Below, piece by piece: positions 27,328 to 38,300 of a stretch of 64,000 nucleotides of DNA (the stretch's first letter is position 1; each line of letters opens with the position of its first letter). The DNA lies in contig NZ_QKWN01000009.1 of NCBI RefSeq assembly GCF_007279655.1, forward strand, positions 1-64,000, read 5' to 3'. Source of the DNA: Robertkochia solimangrovi. GTDB taxonomy: Bacteria > Bacteroidota > Bacteroidia > Flavobacteriales > Flavobacteriaceae. Position numbers and translations under genes: made by a program. The notes under the pieces were generated by a model that was not told the DNA's origin, did no database searches, and saw nothing but the letters and a program-made list of their open reading frames with translations.

Positions 27328-28363
27328 ATAGTTCAATGTTTAGATCAACAATAAAGTGATCATTTTGCTGGTTGATCGAGAGTTCATGTCTATCAGGATA
27401 AAGCAATGAAAGACGTCTTTTTACATTGTTGAGACCGATTCCTCCCGTTTTATCTTTTCTTGCCGTATTGATCTTATTCTTAAGATGGAAATTGAAATGA
27501 TGGCGGTCTACAGAAACCAATATTTGAATAGGATCTTCATTGTTCCTGAAAACACCATGTTTAAAAGCATTTTCCACGAAATTGATCAGGATTAAAGGGG
27601 CTATTTTTTGATTATTCACCGTACCGGACACCTCAAAATCAATATGGGTATTTCCTTTTTGTCCGATTTTATGTAACGCGATCACGTTGTCAAGGTAATT
27701 GATCTCGCTGGAAAGCAAAACGTTATGTTCATCACTTTCCCGTAGCATATAACGCAAAAGCTCAGATAGCTTCAAAAGAGCATCCGGAGCTTCTTTAGAT
27801 TGCTGTTGGGTGAGGGCATAAATATCATTGATGGTATTGAACAGGTAATGAGGATTCACCTGGGATTTCAAAAAGGCCAGTTCTGTTTTTAGCTGTTCTT
27901 TTTCCACGAGTTCCTTTTCAGCGCGTAGCGTACGCCAATCCATTAAATAACTCAGGAGTAACCCCAGAAATATATTGACAAAATTGGCACTCAGTGTCAC
28001 GATAAAAGCGAAGGAGAAATCTAGGTCCTGGGAGTACGTTTTCCAACCGATCATCGGGTAGATTAATTGCTCCATCAGATAATACAGCGGACTAAAAACT
28101 ACGAGTGTCCCTACCAGGGAGAGTACATATTTGAGGATGTTTCCCTTCTTTAAAATATAGGGAATCAACAATAGATAATTGACGTAAAAGAAGAAGGCTA
28201 AACAACCGGTCTGTAATATTTTGACCGGTAATACGATCGAAAAGAACAGGTGCCAGTCGGGCTGAGTACCCAATACTCCAGTGCCTATTGCCTCCAGTAA
28301 TTTTTGAGCCAGCACCAGCGCCCAATACCCAAAATGCAAATAGAATAACCATTTTTTCTTCAT
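27320..28363 (-). CDS. LytS-like sensor histidine kinase
   Basis: A 347-residue inner-membrane kinase with four hydrophobic segments in the first 130 residues, a short coiled region, and the His_kinase domain with the phospho-accepting His in QVNPHYLFNTIND. The ATPase part includes LILINFVENAFKHG and GGIGLNNVKRRL. No periplasmic sensor domain is visible, so the signal is probably sensed within the membrane. It is the partner of the overlapping LytTR regulator. Confidence 0.92.
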   Translation of the reverse strand: MKKKWLFYLHFGYWALVLAQKLLEAIGTGVLGTQPDWHLFFSIVLPVKILQTGCLAFFFYVNYLLLIPYILKKGNILKYVLSLVGTLVVFSPLYYLMEQLIYPMIGWKTYSQDLDFSFAFIVTLSANFVNIFLGLLLSYLMDWRTLRAEKELVEKEQLKTELAFLKSQVNPHYLFNTINDIYALTQQQSKEAPDALLKLSELLRYMLRESDEHNVLLSSEINYLDNVIALHKIGQKGNTHIDFEVSGTVNNQKIAPLILINFVENAFKHGVFRNNEDPIQILVSVDRHHFNFHLKNKINTARKDKTGGIGLNNVKRRLSLLYPDRHELSINQQNDHFIVDLNIELYD

Positions 28364-28561
28364 CTCTTCAAAAGTAGGCTAATAATATTCTAAGTTAAAA
28401 AAGGATACACAAAGCGGACGATTTTATTGACAAAATCGGTAATCGGACTTATAAGATTGTATTTGCTAATATTCAAGGGTTGTCAAGTGAATTAAGCGAC
28501 TGGTCAATCGCTTTAGGACCAGGACTTTTTTAAATCGACATTTGGCATCAAATAAAAATTG

Positions 28562-30370
28562 ATGACTATTATGCAAAAAGTGCTGTTATTACTGTTTTTC
28601 TTATTGTTTATATCATTTAACGGGAATGCGCAACTGTCTGATGATAAAGTTGAGAACCAAAACATTCGAGAATTTATTCAGATCTGGGGATTAGTCAAAT
28701 ACAGATCCCAGAAAAGTATCGCAGGTGAATTTGATGCCGATCAGGTGTTTCTGGATCTGATCGAAACCGTAAAGCATGCCGATAAGCAGCAATTTAATCG
28801 ACTTATGATCGAACTGACCAGCAATAAGGGGCCTGAACCAATGGTTTCCAAACAAGTGTACCCCAAGTCAAAATTGATCGACGGCCCCTATCTGCTCAAT
28901 AATGTCGACTTCCATTGGATTAAAGACAAGCGGTATACCTCGTTATTAAAAGAACAATTAGAGGACCTGACGAATCAGATCAATACGAGTGGCAAGCACC
29001 AATATGTACCGGAATTATTTTATCAGGGTAAACTGCCGAATGAGGAGGCTTATGCAAATTACACCTTTGATAAGGAAGCGATGAACCTGCTCGCCTTAGC
29101 GAAGACCTGGAATGCGATCGAATACCTTTTTCCGTATAAGTATGTAATGGATAAAGATTGGGAAAAAGTTTTAACGGCGATGATTCCTGATTTCAGAAAA
29201 ATCCGCGACAGGGCCGGTTATGAAAAAGGAGTGTTGATGCTGGCCGCTGCGATTGATGATACCCACGCAGGATCCTTTATGGCCGCTGATAACATGCAAA
29301 TGGTGAACACGATCTTCGATGTACGGTATTATCCACCTTTTGACTACAAGGCACAGGCAAACGGACTCGTGATCAAAAAATTCCTGAATGATTCCCTTGC
29401 TGCGGTGAGTTCGCTTAAAAAAGGGGATATCATTGTTGCGATCGATGGGATCAAGATAAAGCAATGGCTTAAGGATCGCTCTTCGCTGTTACCAGCTTCT
29501 AACGATGCCGTGAAATACAGAGAATTGAGCACAACGAACAACTTCAGGGGAGATGTTTTGGCTTTTAGTGATCTGAGAGAGAAAGTGCTGAATGTAAAAG
29601 TAAACAGACAGGGAACAAAACTGGATCGAAAGTTGGTGATGCTGGATCGAAAAGACCAACCGAGTGTCAAAATTATAGAAAGCCATATCAAACAGGAAGT
29701 AGCTAAAGCAAAAGCATTCAAGGGAATGGAAGCTCTTGGGAATGATATTACCCTGATCAGGGCAGGCCATGTTTTTGATAAGGATCTTCCGGATGATGAA
29801 GATATGGCTAGGTTGTCGGCTGAATTAAAAAGTAAAAAGGCCCTTATTTTCGACATGCGGAAATATCCGCAGTCCCCGGGCTTTTTCACCTATTACATTC
29901 CCATGTTATTGGGTAAAGCACCTTTTCCTTTTGCGCGGTATTATACGGCCGATCTAAGGCAGATCGGGATTTTCAAATATAAGGAAGAACTGGAAACCTA
30001 TATGTATGTTTCGAAAGACGGCACGAAGCCTATCGGCGAATTATACATGGGTCAGATTGTGATCCTGGTAAATGAAAATACCCAAAGTATGGGAGAGTGG
30101 TATACCATGATGTTACGACAGTTCAGCCAAAATACAACAGTAATAGGCAGTCAGACCGCGGGAGCAGATGGCGATGTGAGAAGGTTGACGTTGCCGGGGA
30201 ATTATGAATTCTGCTTTACGGGGCAGGGAATCTTCTATCCCGACGGTAGAGAAACGCAGCGTACAGGCATCATACCAGATCTGTATTTTGAACCTACAGC
30301 TGAAGATTTAAGCGGTACTACAGATGCACAGTTGCAAAGGGCCATACAATATATTCAGGAAGGAGAATGA
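28562..30370 (+). CDS. S41-family peptidase (C-terminal processing protease-like)
   Basis: A secreted protein of about 602 residues with a signal peptide ending in GNA. A helical N-terminal region is followed by a PDZ-like domain (about 255-330; LKKGDIIVAIDGI) and an S41 core. The core has the nucleophile region NENTQSMGEWYT and the downstream GSQTAGADGDV segment. Such enzymes cleave proteins near their C-termini in the periplasm. Two ATG codons, 28562 and 28571, are possible starts. It is divergent from the kinase/regulator pair. Confidence 0.82.
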   Translation: MTIMQKVLLLLFFLLFISFNGNAQLSDDKVENQNIREFIQIWGLVKYRSQKSIAGEFDADQVFLDLIETVKHADKQQFNRLMIELTSNKGPEPMVSKQVYPKSKLIDGPYLLNNVDFHWIKDKRYTSLLKEQLEDLTNQINTSGKHQYVPELFYQGKLPNEEAYANYTFDKEAMNLLALAKTWNAIEYLFPYKYVMDKDWEKVLTAMIPDFRKIRDRAGYEKGVLMLAAAIDDTHAGSFMAADNMQMVNTIFDVRYYPPFDYKAQANGLVIKKFLNDSLAAVSSLKKGDIIVAIDGIKIKQWLKDRSSLLPASNDAVKYRELSTTNNFRGDVLAFSDLREKVLNVKVNRQGTKLDRKLVMLDRKDQPSVKIIESHIKQEVAKAKAFKGMEALGNDITLIRAGHVFDKDLPDDEDMARLSAELKSKKALIFDMRKYPQSPGFFTYYIPMLLGKAPFPFARYYTADLRQIGIFKYKEELETYMYVSKDGTKPIGELYMGQIVILVNENTQSMGEWYTMMLRQFSQNTTVIGSQTAGADGDVRRLTLPGNYEFCFTGQGIFYPDGRETQRTGIIPDLYFEPTAEDLSGTTDAQLQRAIQYIQEGE

Positions 30371-30447
30371 TTGGTGGGAGTGCTAATAAAAAAACCTTTG
30401 CTGATTTTAATTAGATAGGAAATTCAAATACATTTTTCGTTGAAGAA

Positions 30448-30479
30448 TAGAGCCGAACAACAATTGTTGTTCGGCTCTA
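30448..30479. terminator. 32-base perfect palindrome, probable terminator hairpin
   Basis: Each half is TAGAGCCGAACAACAA or its exact complement, with no spacer. It lies 78 bases after the S41 peptidase stop. There is no strong T run on the right, so it could also be a protein-binding site. Confidence 0.55.
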
Positions 30480-30676
30480 CCTGATAGGAGAGATTATCTT
30501 TTCTTAATAGTCATTTTGTGATTGGAGATTTAGCAATAATTACGATTGTACACTTAAATATTGTTGGTGGAATAATTCATGTTTGATAAATTCTACTCCC
30601 TAAAAATTGGAATCTTTTATAGTTTCAATGTCATCAGGGTAAATTGACTTTGGTATGAAATTGTTTTAGTGTACGT

Positions 30677-30704
30677 AACCACCCCTGATTCAGGGGTGGT
30701 TTTT
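30677..30704 (+). terminator. Intrinsic terminator
   Basis: AACCACCCC and GGGGTGGTT close on a 7-base loop and run into TTTTT. It sits 300 bases beyond the S41 gene, and the segment between the two hairpins holds no recognisable gene, so a short untranslated transcript or a lost gene is possible. Confidence 0.7.
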
Positions 30705-30818
30705 AATTACTACCTATAAGGATATGCTATAAAATTACTTGTTGACAAATTAAATTTATTCATTAAAATAATTGACGCATCCAATTCCCAATTTCAGCAT
30801 CCTGTAATAAACCAGCCT

Positions 30819-31307
30819 ATGAAGGGAATATTTAGAATCATAGTTATTGCATTCGCTTTAATAGGGTGCTCCAGTGATGATGATGAAGGTATTGACTGCG
30901 CCCTTTTTGATCCCGTCATACCCGAATTATATATACGGTTTGTGGATGAAAATGGTGTTAATCTAATCGAAAAAGGAACCATTGATCCTGAAAATAGTAT
31001 TGTTTCCGGTGATTTTCCGAATCCTGACTTTTATTATATACCAGCCAATGAAAATCTTCAACCGGAATCAGAATTTCGGAATTACGACCCTACACTATTG
31101 CTTTATATTCCAGGAGAAACCACATTTCTGTATACTTTTGACTTGAACGATACACATTCTGTTAACTTGGAATTTAAAGCTGACTATACTGAATTGCCCT
31201 GTAGCATGTCTTTTTATGTACCGACTGAACTAGCATACAACGACCAAATTATCGCGTTGGAAGATACGGAGTCGAGCCTGCGATTTCTTATTGATATTAC
31301 CCTTTGA
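30819..31307 (+). CDS. Hypothetical lipoprotein
   Basis: A 162-residue protein with a lipobox (LIGC, Cys17) followed by SSDDDEG, the acidic motif of surface-exposed Bacteroidota lipoproteins. The rest is predicted beta-rich with no recognised domain. It stands alone behind a terminator. Confidence 0.6.
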   Translation: MKGIFRIIVIAFALIGCSSDDDEGIDCALFDPVIPELYIRFVDENGVNLIEKGTIDPENSIVSGDFPNPDFYYIPANENLQPESEFRNYDPTLLLYIPGETTFLYTFDLNDTHSVNLEFKADYTELPCSMSFYVPTELAYNDQIIALEDTESSLRFLIDITL

Positions 31308-31442
31308 ATCTTTCCAAATCAACAACAGAATTTTACCGATGAAGAACAGCAACCTACCACAGCATTTTAATGAATGCATTACCTCCATCAATGATCAAAA
31401 GCCACTTACATCTAAACCTTAAAACAGGAATATTTTAGTGCT

Positions 31443-31736
31443 ATGCAAAAAGACAAAATTATCAGCGTTGAAATAGACAACACCGGTAGGCTTTATATAC
31501 AACCAGAGAAGTCCAATTTTTCACTGGTCTCTCGAACTGCAACGGGAGTACACTGGGATAAGGATAAATTAACTTTATATGCTCAGAGACCAAGAGAATG
31601 GACGTATTTGGAGTGGTTCATTCATATTGTAAGTGTTATTAAGACAGAGTGCTTTACAGAACTGGAATTAACTGAAACAACGGAATGGGTGAATATACCG
31701 GATGAATTAAAGCATGAAATTAGGAAGGTTTATTAA
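31443..31736 (+). CDS. Small hypothetical protein
   Basis: A 97-residue soluble protein rich in Trp and charged residues (TGVHWDKDKLTLYAQRPREW). The size and composition resemble small immunity-like proteins of Bacteroidota, but no family is recognised. The following 560 bases (31737-32299) contain a short repeat and a broken gene on the other strand. Confidence 0.5.
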   Translation: MQKDKIISVEIDNTGRLYIQPEKSNFSLVSRTATGVHWDKDKLTLYAQRPREWTYLEWFIHIVSVIKTECFTELELTETTEWVNIPDELKHEIRKVY

Positions 31737-31946
31737 TTACCACTAATTAATTCGATTTTAATGTAATCTAAAGGGAGGAATTGGAAGCGTTAAACAGAAA
31801 ATTATTCTTCCTCGACGCGGTAAAACCAGAGAAAGATCATTAAGAGTACGGAGAGCGAATACCCAGGTTAATTGTAAATTGTAAATGGTAGATTATAATT
31901 CAATTCTCAATTAATCCATAATTCTTCATTCATAATCCTTCACTCG

Positions 31947-31969
31947 AAATTCTCAATTCTCAATTCTGA
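31947..31969. repeat. Short tandem repeat, unit TCAATTC
   Basis: Two to three copies of the same 7-base unit found at 1-28, within an AT-rich gap that also contains several ATTC-rich degenerate copies (31880-31960). Confidence 0.6.
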
Positions 31970-32029
31970 ATCAAGTCCAATTCTTTGCCCCGACCAAAGG
32001 GTTGACAAAACGCCCTATCAGTATACATT

Positions 32030-32319
32030 TCAGAAAATCGTCACGAATGGAGATTGTAAAAAGACATCGTGGCAGTCTTTGGAAATTTGTCCATTGTTGG
32101 AATTGCAATAAATGGTGATCTTGCAGACAGCGGCCAATTTTATTCCAAATGTATGCCACCAGACGAATTCATACGTATATCATAGGAAGCATTTTCAAAA
32201 AAATACAATTCATCCTTAAATACTAACGGTTCAGTAAAAAAGAAAATCCGGTAATCCATTTTTGGCTGAGATTTACATCCAATAAATGAATTAAATACGA
32301 TGAACAAAACTTTACGCAT
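32030..32319 (-). pseudogene. Frameshifted small lipoprotein gene
   Basis: The minus strand reads a lipoprotein signal (FIVFNSFIGCK) and about 45 more residues up to NSSGGIHL, then a stop in frame at about 32140. A different frame continues directly with IKLAAVCKITIYC...GQISKDCHDVF to a stop at 32030-32032. The two halves join into one plausible Cys-containing protein, so a one-base indel near 32140-32150 is likely. Its start overlaps the divergent hydrolase gene by about 20 bases. The family is unknown. Confidence 0.4.
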
Positions 32320-33253
32320 TCTTAAAAAAACCATGCTATATCTGGTCTTTACGTTAGCAATCCTGATATTAACAGGCTATAGTTATTTGTATTTAGTACC
32401 CAAGGGACCTGAAATTTCGGAAACAATACCTATTAAATACGGAGAGGACTCCTTTGTAATGTATGCTTATAAGGATACTAAACGAAAATCAATCAGGGTA
32501 TGGACCTACAAACCCGAAAGTTGGAAGGACAAAGACAAAATAGTATTCGTTATGCATGGCGGCGGGCGAAATGCGGATGACTATCTAAATGCCTGGATCG
32601 AATTAGCCAACCAAAATAATCTTCTTATAGTAGCCCCGGAATTCGAGAATAAGTTTTCAAAATATACTACGAACGACTATCAGGAGGGAAATTTATATAC
32701 CTTTTTTGGTACCAAAAACCCGAAAAGCGAATGGGCCTATACCGTCGTTGAGAACATATTTGACCACCTTAAATCGGTTGATAAGATTACGAATGAGCAG
32801 TACGATATATTCGGACATTCGGCGGGTGGACAATTTGTTCACAGAATGGTCATGTTTTTGCCTGAAGCAAGAATTGGGACGGCAATTGCGGCAAATTCCG
32901 GATTTTATAGTTTTCCGGATGAGCATCTTGAATTTCCATATGGGATCAGAAATACAGCAGTAAATCTGCAAGCTTCGTATAAAAAAAGATTGATTATACT
33001 TTTAGGAGAATTAGATAATGATCCGGGATTAGGAACTTTCCGAACCACAGAATTGGCCATGGAACAAGGCTCTTATAGATTGCAGCGTGGAACAGCTTTT
33101 TTTAGTGCCAACAAGGAATTGAAGAACAAAAATAACTGGACATTTAATTGGGAAATGGACACTATTAAGAAAGTGGGGCACGACTATAAAAAAATGTCTG
33201 AAGCTGCAATCGAGTGGATCGTAAACACGCGGGATCAGGACTATGGTGAATAG
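32300..33253 (+). CDS. Membrane-anchored alpha/beta hydrolase
   Basis: A 317-residue protein with one N-terminal transmembrane or signal-anchor segment (about 10-32), then an alpha/beta-hydrolase fold. The oxyanion region is FVMHGGGRNADDY and the nucleophile elbow is GHSAGG. A late His in VGHDYKKM would complete the triad. This pattern resembles feruloyl-esterase or PHB-depolymerase-like esterases. Substrate unknown. Confidence 0.8.
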   Translation: MNKTLRILKKTMLYLVFTLAILILTGYSYLYLVPKGPEISETIPIKYGEDSFVMYAYKDTKRKSIRVWTYKPESWKDKDKIVFVMHGGGRNADDYLNAWIELANQNNLLIVAPEFENKFSKYTTNDYQEGNLYTFFGTKNPKSEWAYTVVENIFDHLKSVDKITNEQYDIFGHSAGGQFVHRMVMFLPEARIGTAIAANSGFYSFPDEHLEFPYGIRNTAVNLQASYKKRLIILLGELDNDPGLGTFRTTELAMEQGSYRLQRGTAFFSANKELKNKNNWTFNWEMDTIKKVGHDYKKMSEAAIEWIVNTRDQDYGE

Positions 33254-33389
33254 TATTCGTGGCTATCTGAAATACAATGATTATTGAAGTATGTGATTAT
33301 TATACAGTGACTTATCTTTTTGTCTTTCCATTCGTTACTTTAATCCATTCTAAAATAGTATCTATATTTTAATAGATTATTTCGAAATC

Positions 33390-33977
33390 CTATCGTGATA
33401 CGCTTCCAAATAATATGAAAAGTAACGTATTTAATCGTTCACCGGTTTTGGCTCTCAATATCGAAAATGCTTTAGTCATATGGGTTTCAACGGTCTTCAC
33501 GGATATCTTTAAAAAAGCTGCAATTTCTTCATAGGTAAGACCTTCTTTTCTACTTAATAAAAACGTTTGTTTATATTTTTCAGGGAGTTGTTCAATCTCT
33601 CTTTGTACGAGTTCAAGGAGTGCTGCTAATCGTTCTTCACCTTCCTCATCCTGATAGGAATTCAGTTCTTGAATATACTTCTCTTCGAGGGTAGAAAGCG
33701 CTTTTTCTTTACGAAATTGATCGACGAATTCATTATAAACAGATCGGTATAAGTAATTTTTAAGATTTAATTCCGGATGTAAAGAATTGCGACGTTCCCA
33801 TAATCGGATCATTACGTTTTGAACGATATCCCCGGCTGATTGCGAATCTCTGGTCAAATTGGCTGCATACTGGCATAGGTTGGCGTAGTACATATCCACA
33901 ACTTGTGCATAGGCTTCTTTCTTCCCATCTCGAAGGGAATTAATTAGGGTGGGGGAATTCGGGAAATGACGATTCAA
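33390..33977 (-). CDS. ECF-type RNA polymerase sigma-70 factor
   Basis: A 195-residue sigma factor of the Bacteroides ECF expansion group. Region 2 is seen at about 25-95 (SAGDIVQNVMIRLWERR) and region 4 at about 125-180 (LPEKYKQTFLLSRKEGLTYEEIAAFLKISVKTVETH). It faces away from the FecR/SusC/SusD genes, whereas in most such loci sigma and anti-sigma genes are co-directional. It should direct transcription of the uptake operon when released by FecR. Confidence 0.9.
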   Translation of the reverse strand: MNRHFPNSPTLINSLRDGKKEAYAQVVDMYYANLCQYAANLTRDSQSAGDIVQNVMIRLWERRNSLHPELNLKNYLYRSVYNEFVDQFRKEKALSTLEEKYIQELNSYQDEEGEERLAALLELVQREIEQLPEKYKQTFLLSRKEGLTYEEIAAFLKISVKTVETHMTKAFSILRAKTGERLNTLLFILFGSVSR

Positions 33978-34079
33978 TAGAAGATTTCAATATCAGTTTC
34001 TTAACAAAATTATCATTTTTTTTTAACTCAGCTCAGGGTGTCAGGATTTTGGCTTCGTTATAGGTATAAATCCAAGGGT

Positions 34080-35246
34080 ATGAATTCAAACATGGAAAAG
34101 CTAATTGTAAAATTTTTAACCAACGCCGCCAGCGACAAGGAGCTTTTGGAGTTACAACAATGGTTGAATCAGACAGAGAACGAAAAATTGTTCGCTAAAT
34201 ATGTTCAATTACATAGGGCTATAAATAAATCTGTGTTGAATTTTGATTCCGGTAAAGCAAAAGAAATCTTATTTCAAAAGATTGAAGCGGAAAGTAAAAT
34301 TTATAAACGGAAGCTATTCTATCAGACACTCAAATACGCAGCGATGGTGGTTCTTGCCATAGGTGTTGGACTCTTTATGCTAACAAAGCGCAACGAAGTT
34401 ATAAACAATCCTGCCAATACTCCTGTAATTGTAAATAATCAGATCAAGTCCGGTGAGGCAAAAGCAATACTTACGTTAAGTGATGGTTCGCAAATCACAT
34501 TGAATAAAGAGAATCGATATACGAGCGAAAATGTAAACAGTGATGGAGAACAGCTCGTTTATCATAACGTGGATACACCTGAGGAGAAGATTACCTATAA
34601 CACCTTAACTATACCCAGGGGGGGACAATATTTTGTTCAATTGTCTGATAGCACGAGGGTTTGGTTAAACGCAGAGACCCAGTTGAAATATCCTGTATCC
34701 TTCGAAAGGGGAGTGGAAAGAGAAGTGGAATTGGTTTATGGAGAGGCTTATTTTGAGGTTAGTTCAAGTGCTAAAAATGCAGGAGCAGGATTTCAGGTAT
34801 CACACAATTCACAGAAGGTAGATGTTTTAGGTACCGAATTCAATATTAAGGCCTATAAAGATGAATCAACTACAACAACCACATTGGTAGAAGGAAAGGT
34901 TCGCATTAGCAATTCTCAACACCAGAAGAAGCTTATCCCGGGAGAACAAGCAATATTGCATTTCACCACCCAAGAATTCTTAATAAGCAATGTAAATGTT
35001 TTTGATGCGGTATCCTGGAAGGATGGTGTGTTTAGTTTCAATCATATGGAATTGGAAGAAATCATGAAAGTTTTGTCCCGATGGTATGATATGGAGGTGA
35101 TTTTTGAGAATCCGGCATTACGAAAGCAAGGATTTACAGGAGCGATCGGAAAAGATCAGAATATCGTGGATCTTTTAAATACCCTTAAAGAATTCAACAG
35201 TATTAAGAATTATCAAATCAACGATAAAACAATCATTCTAAAATAG
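34080..35246 (+). CDS. FecR-family anti-sigma factor
   Basis: A 388-residue inner-membrane regulator. The N-terminal cytoplasmic segment (about 1-80) should bind the ECF sigma factor. One transmembrane helix follows (about 83-105, YAAMVVLAIGVGLFML), then the periplasmic FecR domain (TIPRGGQYFVQLSDSTRVWLN) and a C-terminal DUF4974/STN-like domain. It passes the signal from the outer-membrane SusC protein, which carries an STN domain, to the sigma factor. The ATG at 34080 is used; 34092 is an alternative. Confidence 0.9.
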   Translation: MNSNMEKLIVKFLTNAASDKELLELQQWLNQTENEKLFAKYVQLHRAINKSVLNFDSGKAKEILFQKIEAESKIYKRKLFYQTLKYAAMVVLAIGVGLFMLTKRNEVINNPANTPVIVNNQIKSGEAKAILTLSDGSQITLNKENRYTSENVNSDGEQLVYHNVDTPEEKITYNTLTIPRGGQYFVQLSDSTRVWLNAETQLKYPVSFERGVEREVELVYGEAYFEVSSSAKNAGAGFQVSHNSQKVDVLGTEFNIKAYKDESTTTTTLVEGKVRISNSQHQKKLIPGEQAILHFTTQEFLISNVNVFDAVSWKDGVFSFNHMELEEIMKVLSRWYDMEVIFENPALRKQGFTGAIGKDQNIVDLLNTLKEFNSIKNYQINDKTIILK

Positions 35247-35374
35247 AAATTATGGATACCAGCTGAACTTGTAAAAATGAAAAAGAGAGCGAAGTCAATC
35301 ATTTTGCCGATGTACCAACTCCGTCTCTCTGAAGTGTCAATCAAAGTATTATTTAACTAACACATAACAAATTT

Positions 35375-38300
35375 ATGGAAATTGAAACAACCAACAATAA
35401 GGGAGGGCTGTTTGTCCGATGGCTTTTCTTATGCTGTATGAGAACATTTATATTTTTAATCTGCACCACAGTCTTTGGATTTACCACAGAAGTTACATTT
35501 TCTCAGGAAAAAGTGGTGGTCGATAAGGATATGTCCATATCGATCGACGATGTATTTAGTCTTATAAAGACACAAACTAAATATCGCTTCATTTATCCGG
35601 AAGACCTTTTTGAAGATGCCCCTATGGTGAATTTAAAGAGAGGGAAATTCAGTATCGGGAGGATTTTAAAGGAGTCGGTCCCTGAAGGAAAATATGATAT
35701 CATATTAGGGAGTAATAACCGAATAATTATAAAACCAAAATCATTATCCGCACAACAGGAAGTATCGGGAAAGGTCACCGATAATTTTGGAGTGCCATTA
35801 GAGGGAGTAGCGATAATGATCAAAGGAACTAAAACCGGGGTATTTACAGATATCGATGGTTACTACGAGATTATAGTACCGGATCCCGAGAGTGTTTTGG
35901 TGTATACCTATTTAGGATTTAAGCCAATGGAAGTTACCGTTGGAGATAAGACTACTATCGATATATCGTTACAAGAGGAACTCAATGCTTTGGAAGATGT
36001 GGTGGTGAATGCAGGGTATTACACGGTTACGCAAAAGGAACAGACAGGAAATATATCTTCTATTGGAGGAGAGACGCTGGAGCGTCAGCCGGTAGGTAAC
36101 CTATTTCAGGCTTTACAAGGGCGTATGGCAGGTGTAGCCATTACGCAAACATCAGGTGTTCCGGGAGCCAGGTTTGATATTCAGATTAGAGGTATGAATA
36201 GTATAACCAGTGGTAATCAACCCCTTTATGTTGTTGATGGTATACCATTTATGTCGGATTCAATGGAAGGAACCTTTAGTAATACCAGTAATGGAGGAGG
36301 GAATCCACTTCAAGTACTTAACCCATCCGATATTGAGCGTATTGAGGTTTTGAAGGATGCAGATGCTACATCTATTTATGGTTCCAGAGGAGCGAATGGT
36401 GTAGTACTAATTACTACTAAGAAAGGTAATTTAGGTAAAGCAAAGGTAAATATTTCTGTGGCTAAAGGGGCTTCCAAATTAACTCGATTTTGGGATATGA
36501 TGAGCACACCAGAATATCTTGAAATGAGGCAGGAAGCTTTTGCAAACGATGGTATTACGCCCACTGAAACCAATGCTCCGGATCTGTTTTTATGGGATCA
36601 GGAAAAATATACAGATTGGCAGCGTGACCTTTTAGGTGGTACCGCTGAACTGACAGAAGCCCAGATATCGGTATCGGGAGGAAATTCAGAAACCCGATTT
36701 CGTATTGGAGCTTCCTTTCGTGAAGTAGGAAGTGTATTTCCCGGGGATTTCTCCAATCGTAAGTTATCCGGAAACTTATCGGTTCAGCATACCAATTCAG
36801 ATGGAAAACTGAAAATTCATGGATCTATGATTTACAGTAAAGATGCTAACAAACTTCCTTATAATGACCCAACCTTTTTAGCCCTATATACCGCACCTAA
36901 TGCACCGGAACCCTATAATGAAGATGGATCATTGTATTGGGATGCTAGTGGCTGGAACAATCCTTACGGTCAGTTAATGCAACAATATACAAACACGCAA
37001 TATGCTTTTGTCGGAAATCTAGGATTGGAATATAGCATTCTAAATGGATTGCAACTGAAGCTGAATGCAGGCTATAACCGGATGCAAAGTGAACAAATTG
37101 GAATAACTCCTGTGGCCTCAAGGAATCCGGCTTATTATACAACAGGATTTTCTCAATTTGGGTCACAAAACTTTGGAAGTTGGATCTTGGAACCACAATT
37201 AAATTACCAAAAGAGAATAGGTAATGGTAATTTAAATCTATTGATGGGGGCTAGTCTTCAGGAAAATAATAGTGATTTACAGGAATTAGGAGGAAGTGGC
37301 TATACCGACGATAATTTCATAGAAAATCTTCAGGCTGCGCCGGTTTTTGGGGTTACGTTCTTTCAGGAAACGGATTATAAATATTTGGCTTTCTTCGGAC
37401 GTATCAATTATAATCTAAATCATAAATATATTCTGAATATAACGGGTAGACGTGATGGTTCAAGTCGATTTGGGCCTAACCGAAGGTGGGGGAATTTTGG
37501 AGCGATTGGTGCTGCCTGGTTATTTGGAGAGGAAGATTGGTTTGCTGATTCCAGTCTGAGTTATGGAAAATTTCGAGCCAGTTACGGTACCTCCGGAAAT
37601 GATAGAATTAATGATTATGGGTATATAGATAGTTGGACCACCAATTATTATGATTACAATGGTGCTACAGGTGTATATCCAAGTAGGCTTTACAATGAGA
37701 ACTATGGATGGGAAATTAATAAAAAGCTGGAATTGGCATTGGAATTAGGATTCTGGGAGGATCGGTTGGGAATAAATGTTGCCTGGTATAATAATCGTTC
37801 TTCGAACATGCTCGTAGGACAACCTTTGCCGCTCACTACCGGTTTTAGCAGTATCCAGAATAATTTAGATGCTTTAGTTCAGAATACAGGATTAGAACTT
37901 GAGTTACGTGCTGTACCTGTAAAGTCAAATTCATTTAATTGGGAGGCAAGTGCAATGCTGAGTATCCCAAAAAATAAATTGGTCTCATTTCCTAATTTGG
38001 AATCCTCAGTCTACGCAAACACCTACATAATTGGTGAACCCCTAAATACGCGCTATTTATATAATTATCAAGGTGTTGATGCACAGACTGGGTTATATCA
38101 ATTTGAGGATGTTAATGGCGATGGAATCATTTCTGCTCTGGAGGATAAAAAATCGGTCAAACAGAATGGACGTAAATATTATGGGAATCTAGCGAATAGT
38201 ATTCAATTCAGGAATTGGCAGTTACAGTTTATGCTAGACTTTGTGAAACAGACTGGTTATAACTATATGTATGATCTTGGTGCTCCTCCAGGTTATCGTA

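Noticed and set aside
31339-31422. 27-residue frame before the small hypothetical gene
   Set aside because: No recognisable feature; as likely to occur by chance.
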